From: Hydrogenophaga sp.
GTDB lineage: Bacteria; Pseudomonadota; Gammaproteobacteria; Burkholderiales; Burkholderiaceae_C
Length of the DNA stretch: 8,664 bases
NCBI GenBank assembly: GCA_030684755.1
Contig: JAUXXN010000271.1
Coordinates: 1-8,664 of the forward strand
Direction of reading: 5' to 3'
A model generated the notes under the pieces. That model had not been told where the DNA came from. It saw nothing but the letters and a program-made list of their open reading frames with translations, and did no database searches. The first letter of the stretch is position 1. Each line of letters begins with the position of its first letter. Below are positions 1-6,619 of this stretch, piece after piece. The position numbers and the translations under genes were made by a program.

Positions 1-689
1 CGTACGACGCCGCACACCACCACCCCGACGCCGACACCCGCAAACAAAACGCGGCTTTCTACGAATTTTTGGTGCCGCTGGTCAAGGGCTACAGCACCGA
101 GATGAGCCTGGAGATCACCAGCCTGGGCGTGCAGGTGCACGGCGGCATGGGCTTCATTGAAGAAACCGGCGCGGCCCAGTACTACCGCGACGCGAAGATT
201 TTGACCATCTACGAAGGCACCACGGCCATTCAGGCCAACGACCTGGTGGGCCGCAAAACCTCGCGCGACGGTGGCACCGGAGCCAAGGCCATCGCGGCAC
301 AGATTGAAAAGACCGAAGCCGAGCTGCTGGCGCGTGGCGGCGCCAACGCGCTCGCCGTGGCCAAGCGCTTGACGGCCGCCCGCAAAGCGTTCGTGGACGT
401 GGTCGAGTTCATGGCCGCCAACACCCGCGGCAACCCCAACGCCGCCTTTGCCGGTAGCGTGCCTTACCTGATGCTGGCCGGCAACCTGATGTCGGGCTGG
501 CAGTTGGCGCGCTCGCTGCTGGTGGCTGAAGACCAGCTGGCCGCTGGCACCGACGCCGCCTTCATGCAGGCCAAGATCACCACTGCTCGCTTTTACGCAG
601 ACCACATTTTGAGCCGTGCTCCGGGCGTGCGCGACAGCATTGTGGAAGGTGCCGACGCCGTGACGGCGATGGCGGTAGACGCCTTCTGA
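1..689 (+). CDS. Acyl-CoA dehydrogenase, C-terminal part (5' end outside window)
   Basis: The frame is open from base 3 and ends with TGA at 687-689, giving about 228 residues of a protein that begins upstream. The segment HGGMGFIEETGAAQYYRD followed by ILTIYEGTTAIQ is the C-terminal signature of FAD-dependent acyl-CoA dehydrogenases. The glutamate of YEG (codon 213-215) corresponds to the catalytic base that removes the alpha proton of the acyl-CoA (Glu376 in medium-chain enzymes). About 170 more residues follow this motif, which fits the long (~590-600 aa) family with an extra C-terminal domain, the group that includes DmdC-like enzymes, rather than the short ~380-aa group. The protein would be a soluble enzyme of fatty-acid or related acyl-CoA oxidation passing electrons to ETF. 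The exact substrate cannot be read from this part. The family call is firm. Confidence 0.93.
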   Translation, partial: YDAAHHHPDADTRKQNAAFYEFLVPLVKGYSTEMSLEITSLGVQVHGGMGFIEETGAAQYYRDAKILTIYEGTTAIQANDLVGRKTSRDGGTGAKAIAAQIEKTEAELLARGGANALAVAKRLTAARKAFVDVVEFMAANTRGNPNAAFAGSVPYLMLAGNLMSGWQLARSLLVAEDQLAAGTDAAFMQAKITTARFYADHILSRAPGVRDSIVEGADAVTAMAVDAF

Positions 690-701
690 CACAGCAACCG
701 G

Positions 702-735
702 GCTGCGGTCTGTCGCACCAGCTACAGACCGCAGC
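702..735 (+). terminator. 12-bp perfect hairpin after the acyl-CoA dehydrogenase gene
   Basis: GCTGCGGTCTGT (702-713) is the exact reverse complement of ACAGACCGCAGC (724-735), with a 10-base loop. It starts 13 bases after the stop codon. No T-run follows, so it is not a textbook intrinsic terminator. It may act as a weak or Rho-assisted terminator, or protect the mRNA 3' end, between the dehydrogenase and the next gene on the same strand. Confidence 0.6.
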
Positions 736-798
736 AAGAGCCTGACCCAGAATGCATCCGAGCCATTCAAGCGTACCCAAAACCACAATGGAGACACC

Positions 799-1779
799 AT
801 GACCACCCGCCAACGCTACCTGCCCCCGGTGCTGCAAAAAATCCGATTCCCCGTGATCGGTTCGCCACTGTTCATCATCAGCAACCCCAAGCTCGTCATT
901 GCCCAGTGCAAGGCCGGTGTGGTGGGCTCCATGCCTGCGCTCAATGCCCGTCCGGCCTCGCAACTCGACGAATGGCTGGCCGAAATCACCGAAGCCCTGG
1001 CGGCGCACGACGCGGCCAACCCGGACAACCCGGCGGCGCCCTTTGCCATCAACCAGATCGTGCACAAGAGCAACGACCGGCTGGAGCAAGACATGGCGCT
1101 GTGCGCCAAATACAAGGTGCCGATCATCATCACCAGCCTGGGCGCGCGCGAAGACGTGAACCAGGGCGTGCACAGCTGGGGCGGCGTGGTCATGCACGAC
1201 GTGATCAACAACGTGTTTGCCCACAAAGCGATTGAAAAAGGCGCAGACGGCCTGATTCCCGTAGCGGCCGGTGCCGGCGGCCACGCCAGCGTCAAAAGTC
1301 CGTTTGCCATGGTGCAAGAAATCCGCGAATGGTTCGACGGCCCGGTGGCGTTGTCGGGTTCCATTGCGTCGGGCGGTGCCGTGCTGGCCGCCCAAGCCAT
1401 GGGCGCCGATTTCGCCTACATCGGCTCGGCCTTCATTGCCACCGATGAAGCGCGTGCGGTGGATGGCTACAAACAGATGATTACCGAGAGCAATTCGGAC
1501 GACATTGTTTACAGCAACTTCTACACCGGTATCCACGGCAACTACCTCAAGGGCAGCATCAAAAACGCCGGTATGGACCCGGACCACCTGCCCGAAAGCG
1601 ACCCCAGCAAAATGAACTTCTCCACCGGCGAAGGTGCCAACGCGGCCAAGGCCTGGAAAGACATCTGGGGCTGTGGTCAGGGCATTGGCGCCATCCGCGA
1701 GGTGGTGCCTGCGGCCGATCTGGTGGCGCGTTTTCAGCGCGAATACGCCGAGGCCAAAGCGCGTATTTGCGGCGGCTGA
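799..1779 (+). CDS. Nitronate monooxygenase family flavin oxidoreductase (2-nitropropane dioxygenase-like)
   Basis: This is a 326-aa soluble protein with the FMN-binding TIM-barrel pattern of the nitronate monooxygenase (NMO)/2-nitropropane dioxygenase superfamily. Visible motifs are the N-terminal PVIGSPLFIISNP (18-30), GAGGHAS at 158-164 with the family's conserved histidine at 162, GSIASGG at 187-193, and the phosphate-binding stretch GADFAYIGSAFIATDEA (202-218). Members oxidise alkyl nitronates or act as NAD(P)H:quinone or related flavin oxidoreductases, and sequence alone does not say which. The start is supported by GGAG at 790-793, five bases before the ATG. It lies 109 bp downstream of an acyl-CoA dehydrogenase on the same strand, so a link to acyl-CoA metabolism is possible. 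The hairpin between them argues against simple co-transcription. The length is normal for the family and no key residue seems missing. Confidence 0.88.
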   Translation: MTTRQRYLPPVLQKIRFPVIGSPLFIISNPKLVIAQCKAGVVGSMPALNARPASQLDEWLAEITEALAAHDAANPDNPAAPFAINQIVHKSNDRLEQDMALCAKYKVPIIITSLGAREDVNQGVHSWGGVVMHDVINNVFAHKAIEKGADGLIPVAAGAGGHASVKSPFAMVQEIREWFDGPVALSGSIASGGAVLAAQAMGADFAYIGSAFIATDEARAVDGYKQMITESNSDDIVYSNFYTGIHGNYLKGSIKNAGMDPDHLPESDPSKMNFSTGEGANAAKAWKDIWGCGQGIGAIREVVPAADLVARFQREYAEAKARICGG

Positions 1780-1805
1780 AACTGCAACAACAGGCTCGTG
1801 GCGCC

Positions 1806-1873
1806 ATTGCTGCGCAGCCAGCAATAGCAGTAGCTTCCAGCTCCGGTCACTCTGGAGCTAGAAGCTCCTGCTA
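1806..1873. terminator. Bidirectional terminator: two abutting stem-loops between convergent genes
   Basis: A small hairpin, ATTGCTG (1806-1812) with CAGCAAT (1819-1825) around a 6-base loop, abuts a large one. The large arms are 1825-1844 and 1854-1873, twenty pairs with two mismatches and a 9-base loop. The large stem includes the TAG stop codon (complement of 1871-1873) of the penicillin-binding protein gene and lies 45 bp after the oxidoreductase stop, so it can end transcription from both sides. Neither side has a T-run. Confidence 0.65.
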
Positions 1874-4186
1874 CTCGCCGCCAGTCAACAGCTTGTTCAC
1901 CGCACTGGGCAGCAACTCTTCCACAGCGCCAGGCGGCTGCGCGTACTGCACCCCCTCTGCAGCCGAAATGCTCGAAACCGCGCCGCCTTGTTGCCATTCG
2001 CTGTACAGCCAGTCGCCACCCTCGCGCACCAGCCCGGTGGGTGGAGGTGGAGGTGGGGTGATGGGGGTGGATTTCAGGGCGTCGGCCATGAAGTCGATCC
2101 AAATCGGCAGCGCCAGCGTGCCGCCCGATGCGCCGCCGCCCAAGCTGCGCGGCTTGCCGTAGCCCAGCCACACGGCGGTGGCCAAGCTGGGGTGGTAGCC
2201 GGTGAACCAGGCGTCGATGGCGTCGTTGGTGGTGCCGGTTTTGCCGTACAGGTCTGGCCGCTGCAACAGCGCTTGCGCCCGGGCGGCGGTGCCTAGGCGG
2301 GTCACGTCGTTGAGCAAACTGCCGATTACAAACGCATTGCGCTCGGGCAGGGCGCGGTTGTCTTCGGTCATGGGCGCGGCTGCGGGGGCTTCAAAAAGCA
2401 CCTTGCCTTGGGCGTCGGTGATTTTTTCAATCACCACCGGTGCCACACGCCAGCCGCCGTTGGCCAGCGTGGCGTAGGCGCTGGCCATTTGCAGCGGCGT
2501 GACCAAGCCGGTGCCCAGCGCCAGTGTGAGGTTGTCCGGGTGGCGGTGGGCGTCCATGCCAAAGCGGGTGCTCCAGTCGCGGGCACGCTGCGTGCCCACA
2601 TGTTGCAACACGCGCACGCTGACCAAGTTGCTCGACTGCGTGAGCGCTTGGCGCAGCGTGATAGGGCCGCTGTACGCGCCGTTGCTGTTGTTGGGGCTCC
2701 AGCCGTTGGCGGCGGTGAAGGGCAGATCATCGATCAGCGTGGCAGGCATCACCCGGGCTTCAAGTGCCGCCGAAAACAACAGCGGCTTGAAGGCCGAGCC
2801 GGGTTGGCGCCAGCTTTGCGTGACGTGGTTGAACGGCTGGCGCGTGAAGTCAAACCCACCCACCAGCGCGCGCACCCGACCGGTTTGCGTGTCAAGCGCC
2901 ACCAAGGCGGCTTCGGCCTCGGGCCATTGCGCCACAGCCCAGGTTTCGCCGCCAGGGCCGTTGCCGGTGCTGACCACGCGCACCACAGCACCACGCACCA
3001 GTTTCAGCGCAGGCTTGGCATTGGCGCTCAATCCAGACTGCACCCAGCGCAGGCCTTCGCTTTTCACACTGATCCGCTCGCCTTTGGCCAGTTGTAAACG
3101 CAGTTCTTTAGGTGTGGCCGACAACACTATGGCTGCACGCAGAGTTTCATCGTCTCGGTGGTCTTTGAGCGCTTGTGCTGCGGCGCTTTCAAGCTCGGGG
3201 CCGTTGCTCGTGGGCAGGGTCTCAAAGCCTTCAGGCCCACGCCATGTGCCACGGCGGTCAAAGGCCACCAAGCCGTTTTGCACCGCTTCAAAGGCGGCCC
3301 GCTGATCCGCCGCACGCAGCGATGTGGTGACCCGCAGCCCGGAGGTGTAGGCCACGGTGCCAAAGCGGTCCACCACCGCGCGGCGCGCCATTTCGGCCAC
3401 GTGTTCGGCGTTCACGCTGCGCTGGCCGGGTGGGCGAATGGTCAATTTTTCAGCGCGGGCCGCCGACAGTTGCCGTTCGGTGATGGCGCCGGTGGCACGC
3501 ATGCGCTCCAGCACCACGCGCTGGCGTTGCACCGCGCGGTCGAAGTTGGCCACTGGGTTGGCGTAATACGGGTTTTGCGGCAGCCCGGCGAGCAGGGCGG
3601 CTTCGGCCAGCGTGAGCTGGTCCATGGACTTGCCGAAATACGTGCGCGCCGCCGTGGCGAAGCCATAAGCCCGCTGGCCCAAGAAAATTTCGTTGAAATA
3701 AATTTCCAGAATGCGGTCTTTGGACAAGGCCTCTTCGACCTTGAAAGCCAGCAGGATTTCTTTGGCCTTGCGCTCCACCGTCAGCTCGCGCGTGAGCAGC
3801 ATGGTACGCACCAGTTGCTGCGTGATGGTGCTGGCGCCTTGCTTGCGTCCACCGGTCAACATGGCCAGCGCGGCGCGGGCCATGCCCTTGGGGTCTACGC
3901 CCGAATGCTCGCGAAAACGCGCGTCTTCCACTGCCAATACCGCGTCTTGCAGCAGCTTGGGCGTGCGCGCCAGCGGCACGTATTCGCGCCGCTCGGCGCC
4001 GAACTGTGCAATCTCCACGCCGTCGGCGGTGAACACCTGCAAGGGCAGTTTGGGCTGGTAGTTGACGATACGGTCAATAGGCGGCAGCTCAAACGTGGCC
4101 GCAGCCGCAGGCGGTGCGCCCAACCCCACGGTGGCGGCAACGAAAGCCAGGGCAACAACCGCTGGGCGCAAAGAAAGCAAGAACAT
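1871..4186 (-). CDS. Class A penicillin-binding protein (PBP1A-type bifunctional murein synthase)
   Basis: This 771-aa protein has both catalytic domains of class A PBPs. A hydrophobic segment (about residues 8-24) anchors or exports it. The GT51 glycosyltransferase domain follows, with VEDARF (catalytic Glu87), GASTITQQ (117-124) and the ERKAKE stretch (138-143). The transpeptidase domain has QPGSAFKP (nucleophile Ser464, Lys467), SSN (518-520) and KTGTT (649-653). A proline run (711-716) lies near the C-terminus. It would polymerise lipid II into glycan strands and cross-link them in the periplasm. All catalytic motifs are intact. The ATG is the first possible start, since an in-frame TAA lies four codons upstream, though no clear Shine-Dalgarno is visible. 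Only about seven residues precede the hydrophobic stretch, and the following APPAAAATF looks like a signal-peptidase site. It is not next to pilM, the common neighbour of mrcA, so it could be a second paralogue. Confidence 0.95.
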   Translation of the reverse strand: MFLLSLRPAVVALAFVAATVGLGAPPAAAATFELPPIDRIVNYQPKLPLQVFTADGVEIAQFGAERREYVPLARTPKLLQDAVLAVEDARFREHSGVDPKGMARAALAMLTGGRKQGASTITQQLVRTMLLTRELTVERKAKEILLAFKVEEALSKDRILEIYFNEIFLGQRAYGFATAARTYFGKSMDQLTLAEAALLAGLPQNPYYANPVANFDRAVQRQRVVLERMRATGAITERQLSAARAEKLTIRPPGQRSVNAEHVAEMARRAVVDRFGTVAYTSGLRVTTSLRAADQRAAFEAVQNGLVAFDRRGTWRGPEGFETLPTSNGPELESAAAQALKDHRDDETLRAAIVLSATPKELRLQLAKGERISVKSEGLRWVQSGLSANAKPALKLVRGAVVRVVSTGNGPGGETWAVAQWPEAEAALVALDTQTGRVRALVGGFDFTRQPFNHVTQSWRQPGSAFKPLLFSAALEARVMPATLIDDLPFTAANGWSPNNSNGAYSGPITLRQALTQSSNLVSVRVLQHVGTQRARDWSTRFGMDAHRHPDNLTLALGTGLVTPLQMASAYATLANGGWRVAPVVIEKITDAQGKVLFEAPAAAPMTEDNRALPERNAFVIGSLLNDVTRLGTAARAQALLQRPDLYGKTGTTNDAIDAWFTGYHPSLATAVWLGYGKPRSLGGGASGGTLALPIWIDFMADALKSTPITPPPPPPTGLVREGGDWLYSEWQQGGAVSSISAAEGVQYAQPPGAVEELLPSAVNKLLTGGE

Positions 4187-4316
4187 GGGGCGAGATTATC
4201 GGGCGCCTGTGTGAACCGGGGGTGAAGCTGACCTTCGAGTGACAGGCGCGGCAGGCTTTTGCGGCAAAACTTCGCTGCCCAGACCGACAACCCCCAGCCA
4301 CAACCGGTACTCCGCC

Positions 4317-5444
4317 ATGACCACCACCCAGTTCCAGGTCCGCAAAGACCAGCTCGCCACCACCCGCTTTTCTGATCTGCCCGATGAGCCCCTGGCTGAC
4401 GGGGCGGTGCGGGTGCGCATTGCGCATTTCGCCTACACGTCCAACAACATCACCTACGCCGCATTTGGCGAGGCCATGCAGTACTGGCGGTTTTTCCCCG
4501 TGGCGCCCGATGCCGACGGCACCGCATGGGGCTGCATACCGGTGTGGGGCTTCGGCGAGGTGGTGGCTTCCCAGGCGGAAGGCGTGGCGGTGGGGGAGCG
4601 GCTCTACGGCTACTGGCCCATGGCCTCGCACGCGGTGCTGCAGCCGGTGCGCGTGTCGCCCACGGGCTTTGCCGACGGCGCGCCGCACCGCAGCACGCTG
4701 CACGCGGTGTACAACCAATACCTGCGGTGTGAAAGCGACGCCTACTACACGCCAGACAGCGAAGCCGTGCAAGCGCTGCTGCGCCCGCTGTTTCTCACCG
4801 CATGGCTGATTGACGACTTCTTGGACGACAAAGCCTTTTTTGGCACCACGCAGGGCGGCCAGCGGGGTGTGATGCTGCTCTCGTCGGCCAGCAGCAAAAC
4901 CGCCTACGCCACGGCAGCGCAGCTTGCTCGGCGCAAGGGTATCGAGGTGGTGGGGCTCACATCGCCGGGCAACGTGGCGTTTTGCGAGAGCCTGGGCATT
5001 TACCATCGGGTGCTGACCTACGACCAGCTGGATCAACTGACTGCTGAAACGCCTTGTGTGTATGTGGACTTTGCCGGCAACGGCGCGCTGCGCAAAGCCA
5101 TCCATACGCGCTTCAACGCGCTGGCCTACAGCTGCTCGATTGGCGGTACGCATGTGAGCGAATTGGCTGGCGGGCGAGACTTGCCTGGGCCAAGACCGGT
5201 GTTGTTTTTTGCACCGGCGCAGGTGAAGAAGCGCGTGCAAGACTGGGGCCCGGCCGAATTCAACCAGCGGCTGGTGTCGGCCTGGCACGCTTTCAGAGTT
5301 CAAGCGGGTGACCCGGCCGCTCCCTGGTTGGTGGTGCAGCAGCACAGTGGGGCCGACGCGGTGCGCGCCGCCCATGCGCTGGTGTTGGCTGGGCGGGGAG
5401 ATGCCCGGTTGGGGCATGTGCTCTCGCTCGCGGCGCGAGTCTGA
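4317..5444 (+). CDS. DUF2855 family protein
   Basis: This 375-aa soluble protein is recognised as a DUF2855 member by characteristic stretches: GFGEVVAS (78-85), LLSSASSKTAYATA (187-200), VVGLTSPGNVAFCESLGIYHRVLTYD (211-236) and VYVDFAGNGALR (248-259). The middle resembles the nucleotide-binding half of medium-chain dehydrogenase/reductase enzymes, with a small-residue loop and then an alternating strand/helix pattern. An NAD(P)-linked oxidoreductase role is plausible but unproven, and no function is established for the family that I know of. The ATG at 4317 (MTTTQF) is chosen over an in-frame GTG at 4239 because the extra 26 residues look like untranslated leader. No strong ribosome site precedes either start. 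The gene diverges from the penicillin-binding protein gene across about 130 bp, which must hold both promoters, but no clear hexamers stand out there. Confidence 0.8.
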   Translation: MTTTQFQVRKDQLATTRFSDLPDEPLADGAVRVRIAHFAYTSNNITYAAFGEAMQYWRFFPVAPDADGTAWGCIPVWGFGEVVASQAEGVAVGERLYGYWPMASHAVLQPVRVSPTGFADGAPHRSTLHAVYNQYLRCESDAYYTPDSEAVQALLRPLFLTAWLIDDFLDDKAFFGTTQGGQRGVMLLSSASSKTAYATAAQLARRKGIEVVGLTSPGNVAFCESLGIYHRVLTYDQLDQLTAETPCVYVDFAGNGALRKAIHTRFNALAYSCSIGGTHVSELAGGRDLPGPRPVLFFAPAQVKKRVQDWGPAEFNQRLVSAWHAFRVQAGDPAAPWLVVQQHSGADAVRAAHALVLAGRGDARLGHVLSLAARV

Positions 5445-5536
5445 AAGTCGTGTCAGAGGTCATGCCATTCCAGCCAGGTCACAAGTACAGCAGCATCCAG
5501 CCATGTGTGGGTGGGGCTTTATTGAACTAAACCGCT

Positions 5537-5576
5537 AACGCGGTGGCTGGTGCGCGAAGCACGGCCACCGCGTTTT
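5537..5576 (+). terminator. Rho-independent terminator-like hairpin with T-run
   Basis: AACGCGGTGGC (5537-5547) pairs perfectly with GCCACCGCGTT (5564-5574), and a nested GTGC/GCAC stem (5550-5553, 5559-5562) extends it. TTTT at 5573-5576 closes the right side. It would end transcription of the DUF2855 gene, whose stop lies about 90 bp upstream. It may equally be part of the left end of the IS91-type remnant. Confidence 0.65.
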
Positions 5577-5625
5577 GCATGGTGCAGGGTGTGCAAAAGA
5601 TGGTGTTTTGCGCAGCCTGAGGGCT

Positions 5626-5639
5626 GGGGAATATTCCCC
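5626..5639. repeat. 14-bp perfect palindrome in the leader of the chimeric ORF
   Basis: GGGGAATATTCCCC is a perfect palindrome ending eight bases before the AGGAG ribosome site (5648-5652) of the reading frame at 5660. Just outside it, CCTGA (5616-5620) is complementary to TCAGG (5646-5650), so a longer fold would cover part of the ribosome site. It may be an operator or a translational control hairpin of the original element. Confidence 0.45.
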
Positions 5640-5659
5640 GGAACTTCAGGAGAGTTGCC

Positions 5660-6259
5660 ATGAGCCCACTGCGTCAAAGCATGGTCGACGCCATGACCGT
5701 GCGCGGCCTGTCGGTGCGCGCCATCGAGTGCTACACCGAATCCATCAGCCGCCTCTCGCGCCACTATGGCGGTCAGCTATACCTCAGCCGCTACACCCAC
5801 CGCACGGCCATTGGCAACGAGCGCATCCTCAGTCTGCAGGGCGATGAAGTCGTCATCAGCGCCCGCGCCAAACGAAGCGAAGGCCAGGCGGGTGAGCAGG
5901 GAAAGAAGCGCACGCTGCGCCTGCGCGGGCCAGACTTCATAGGCCGCTTCATGCAACACGTTCTGCCCAGCGGGCTCAAACGCATTCGGCACTACGGTCT
6001 GTTGGCCAACCCCAACTGGGCCAAACTGGCGCAGGCCAAAGCGGCGCTGCACATGCCCGCGCCCAACCCAAAGGCGCATGCATGCGCGCAAGACTTCATG
6101 GCGCGGGTGGCCCGGGTGAATATCCAACAATGCCCGGTGTGCCAGCAAGGGCGCCTGGGTGTGGTGCAGACCTTGGCGAGAGCCAAACACCTGCCAGACC
6201 CGTTTGAGGGCAGCGCCAGAAAAGCCAACAGCCGGGCACCACCAGCGCAGGGGCCGTGA
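5660..6259 (+). pseudogene. Chimeric remnant: tyrosine recombinase N-terminus fused in frame to IS91 transposase C-terminus
   Basis: The 199-codon frame starts with ATG after AGGAG (5648-5652). Residues 1-38, including MRGLS-like TVRGLSVRAIECYTESISRL, match the SAM-like core-binding N-terminus of tyrosine recombinases that often sit upstream of IS91-type transposases. From residue 41, YLSRYTHRTAI, FIGRFMQHVLPSGLKRIRHYGLLAN (93-117) and CPVC (158-161) match the C-terminal part of IS91 Y2 transposases. YLSRY (Tyr41, Tyr45) has the YxxxY spacing of the two catalytic tyrosines. The HUH metal-binding motif and zinc-binding N-terminus of the transposase are absent, as is the recombinase catalytic domain. 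The simplest explanation is one internal deletion, with its junction near 5768-5780, that happened to keep the frame open. It is unlikely to be an active transposase. The domain calls rest on recognition of family consensus, not on a search. Confidence 0.78.
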
Positions 6260-6296
6260 TCGTGACCGTCACCGCCGTCTTTATCAACACCTCAAA

Positions 6297-6335
6297 CCCC
6301 TGGTTCAACTGCTCAACAAACAGTTGCGCCAGGGG
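6297..6335 (+). terminator. Imperfect 15-bp hairpin after the IS91 transposase remnant
   Basis: Arms 6297-6311 and 6321-6335 pair with one mismatch (6305/6327) and one G-U pair, around a 9-base loop. It starts 38 bases after the stop codon of the chimeric frame. There is no following T-run. It may be a transcript-end structure or part of the structured right end (oriIS side) of the element. Confidence 0.5.
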
Positions 6336-6380
6336 CGGGTGTGGGCGCTTGGCTGGGCTGCCCGATTGTGCCGCTCACGC

Positions 6381-6411
6381 GTTGCGCAAAATCCGGTGGC
6401 AGCAGCGCAAC
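6381..6411. repeat. 7-bp inverted repeat, possible structured end of the IS91-type remnant
   Basis: GTTGCGC (6381-6387) is the exact reverse complement of GCGCAAC (6405-6411), with 17 bases between. GAAC follows at 6413-6416. A short hairpin next to a GAAC or CAAG tetramer is the general layout of the oriIS end of IS91-type elements, but seven pairs and one tetramer are weak evidence. Confidence 0.35.
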
Positions 6412-6619
6412 AGAACGACACAATGGCCCGAAAAAGACCTTTGCAGACGCCCAGTCAAGCCATAATGGCTTCCCATGGCGGGGGGTGAAATCATCAATCC
6501 ACTATTCCCTTGATTCCCACACCACCGCCTCTGCTGCGGTTCAGCTCAACATGGTTCATCTACCGCGAATGACGTCATCGCCGCTTGCTGGCTTGGTTGG
6601 CGCGGTAGATAAACGCTAA
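6412..6619. other. Non-coding stretch between the IS91-type remnant and the miniature element
   Basis: No open frame here has a convincing start, ribosome site or recognisable protein. An in-frame ORF running through 6341-6619 translates to a low-complexity-free but unrecognisable peptide and is probably chance. The stretch holds a small 6-bp palindrome with a one-base centre (6458-6470) and the inverted repeat at 6558-6610. Its GC content is intermediate between the core genes and the AT-rich block that follows. Confidence 0.5.
6558..6610. repeat. 10-bp perfect inverted repeat with a 33-bp interior
   Basis: ATCTACCGCG (6558-6567) pairs exactly with CGCGGTAGAT (6601-6610). The interior begins with the 10-bp palindrome ATGACGTCAT (6569-6578). 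The right arm ends only four bases before the GCTAA duplication flanking the miniature element. It has no T-run and no gene ending close upstream, so terminator function is doubtful. A recombination or protein-binding site is possible. Confidence 0.4.

Larger units (their letters stand above)
5520..6416 (+). mobile_element. Remnant of an IS91-type element with a tyrosine recombinase ORF, internally deleted
   Basis: The region contains the fused recombinase/transposase reading frame at 5660-6259, flanked by strong hairpins (5537-5574 on the left; 6297-6335 and 6381-6411 on the right). IS91-type elements move by rolling-circle transposition, lack terminal inverted repeats, make no target duplication and use structured ends (terIS, oriIS). 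The right end is adjacent to GAAC or CAAG in known members. A GAAC tetramer lies at 6413-6416, two bases after the last hairpin, so the boundary given here is a guess on both sides. The element cannot move by itself because most of the transposase is gone, though it might be mobilised by a full-length relative. Confidence 0.5.

Noticed and set aside
577..1824. 415-aa open frame on the minus strand across the dehydrogenase and oxidoreductase genes
   Set aside because: It lies antisense to two well-recognised genes, its translation has the His/Arg/Val-rich look of a GC-rich shadow frame, and it has no family motif.
3158..4225. 355-aa open frame on the plus strand inside the penicillin-binding protein gene
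   Set aside because: It is a shadow of the minus-strand PBP gene, which has all catalytic motifs; the plus-strand translation has none.
4239..4316. GTG start extending the DUF2855 protein by 26 residues
   Set aside because: The extension does not resemble the family N-terminus, overlaps the divergent promoter region and has no better ribosome site than ATG 4317.
4089..5417. 442-aa open frame on the minus strand across the DUF2855 gene
   Set aside because: It is antisense to the DUF2855 gene and overlaps the start of the PBP gene, with no recognisable motif and shadow-like composition.
6341..6619. 92-aa open frame between the IS91-type remnant and the miniature element
   Set aside because: It has no ribosome site, no recognisable domain, and runs through hairpins and inverted repeats; it is likely chance.
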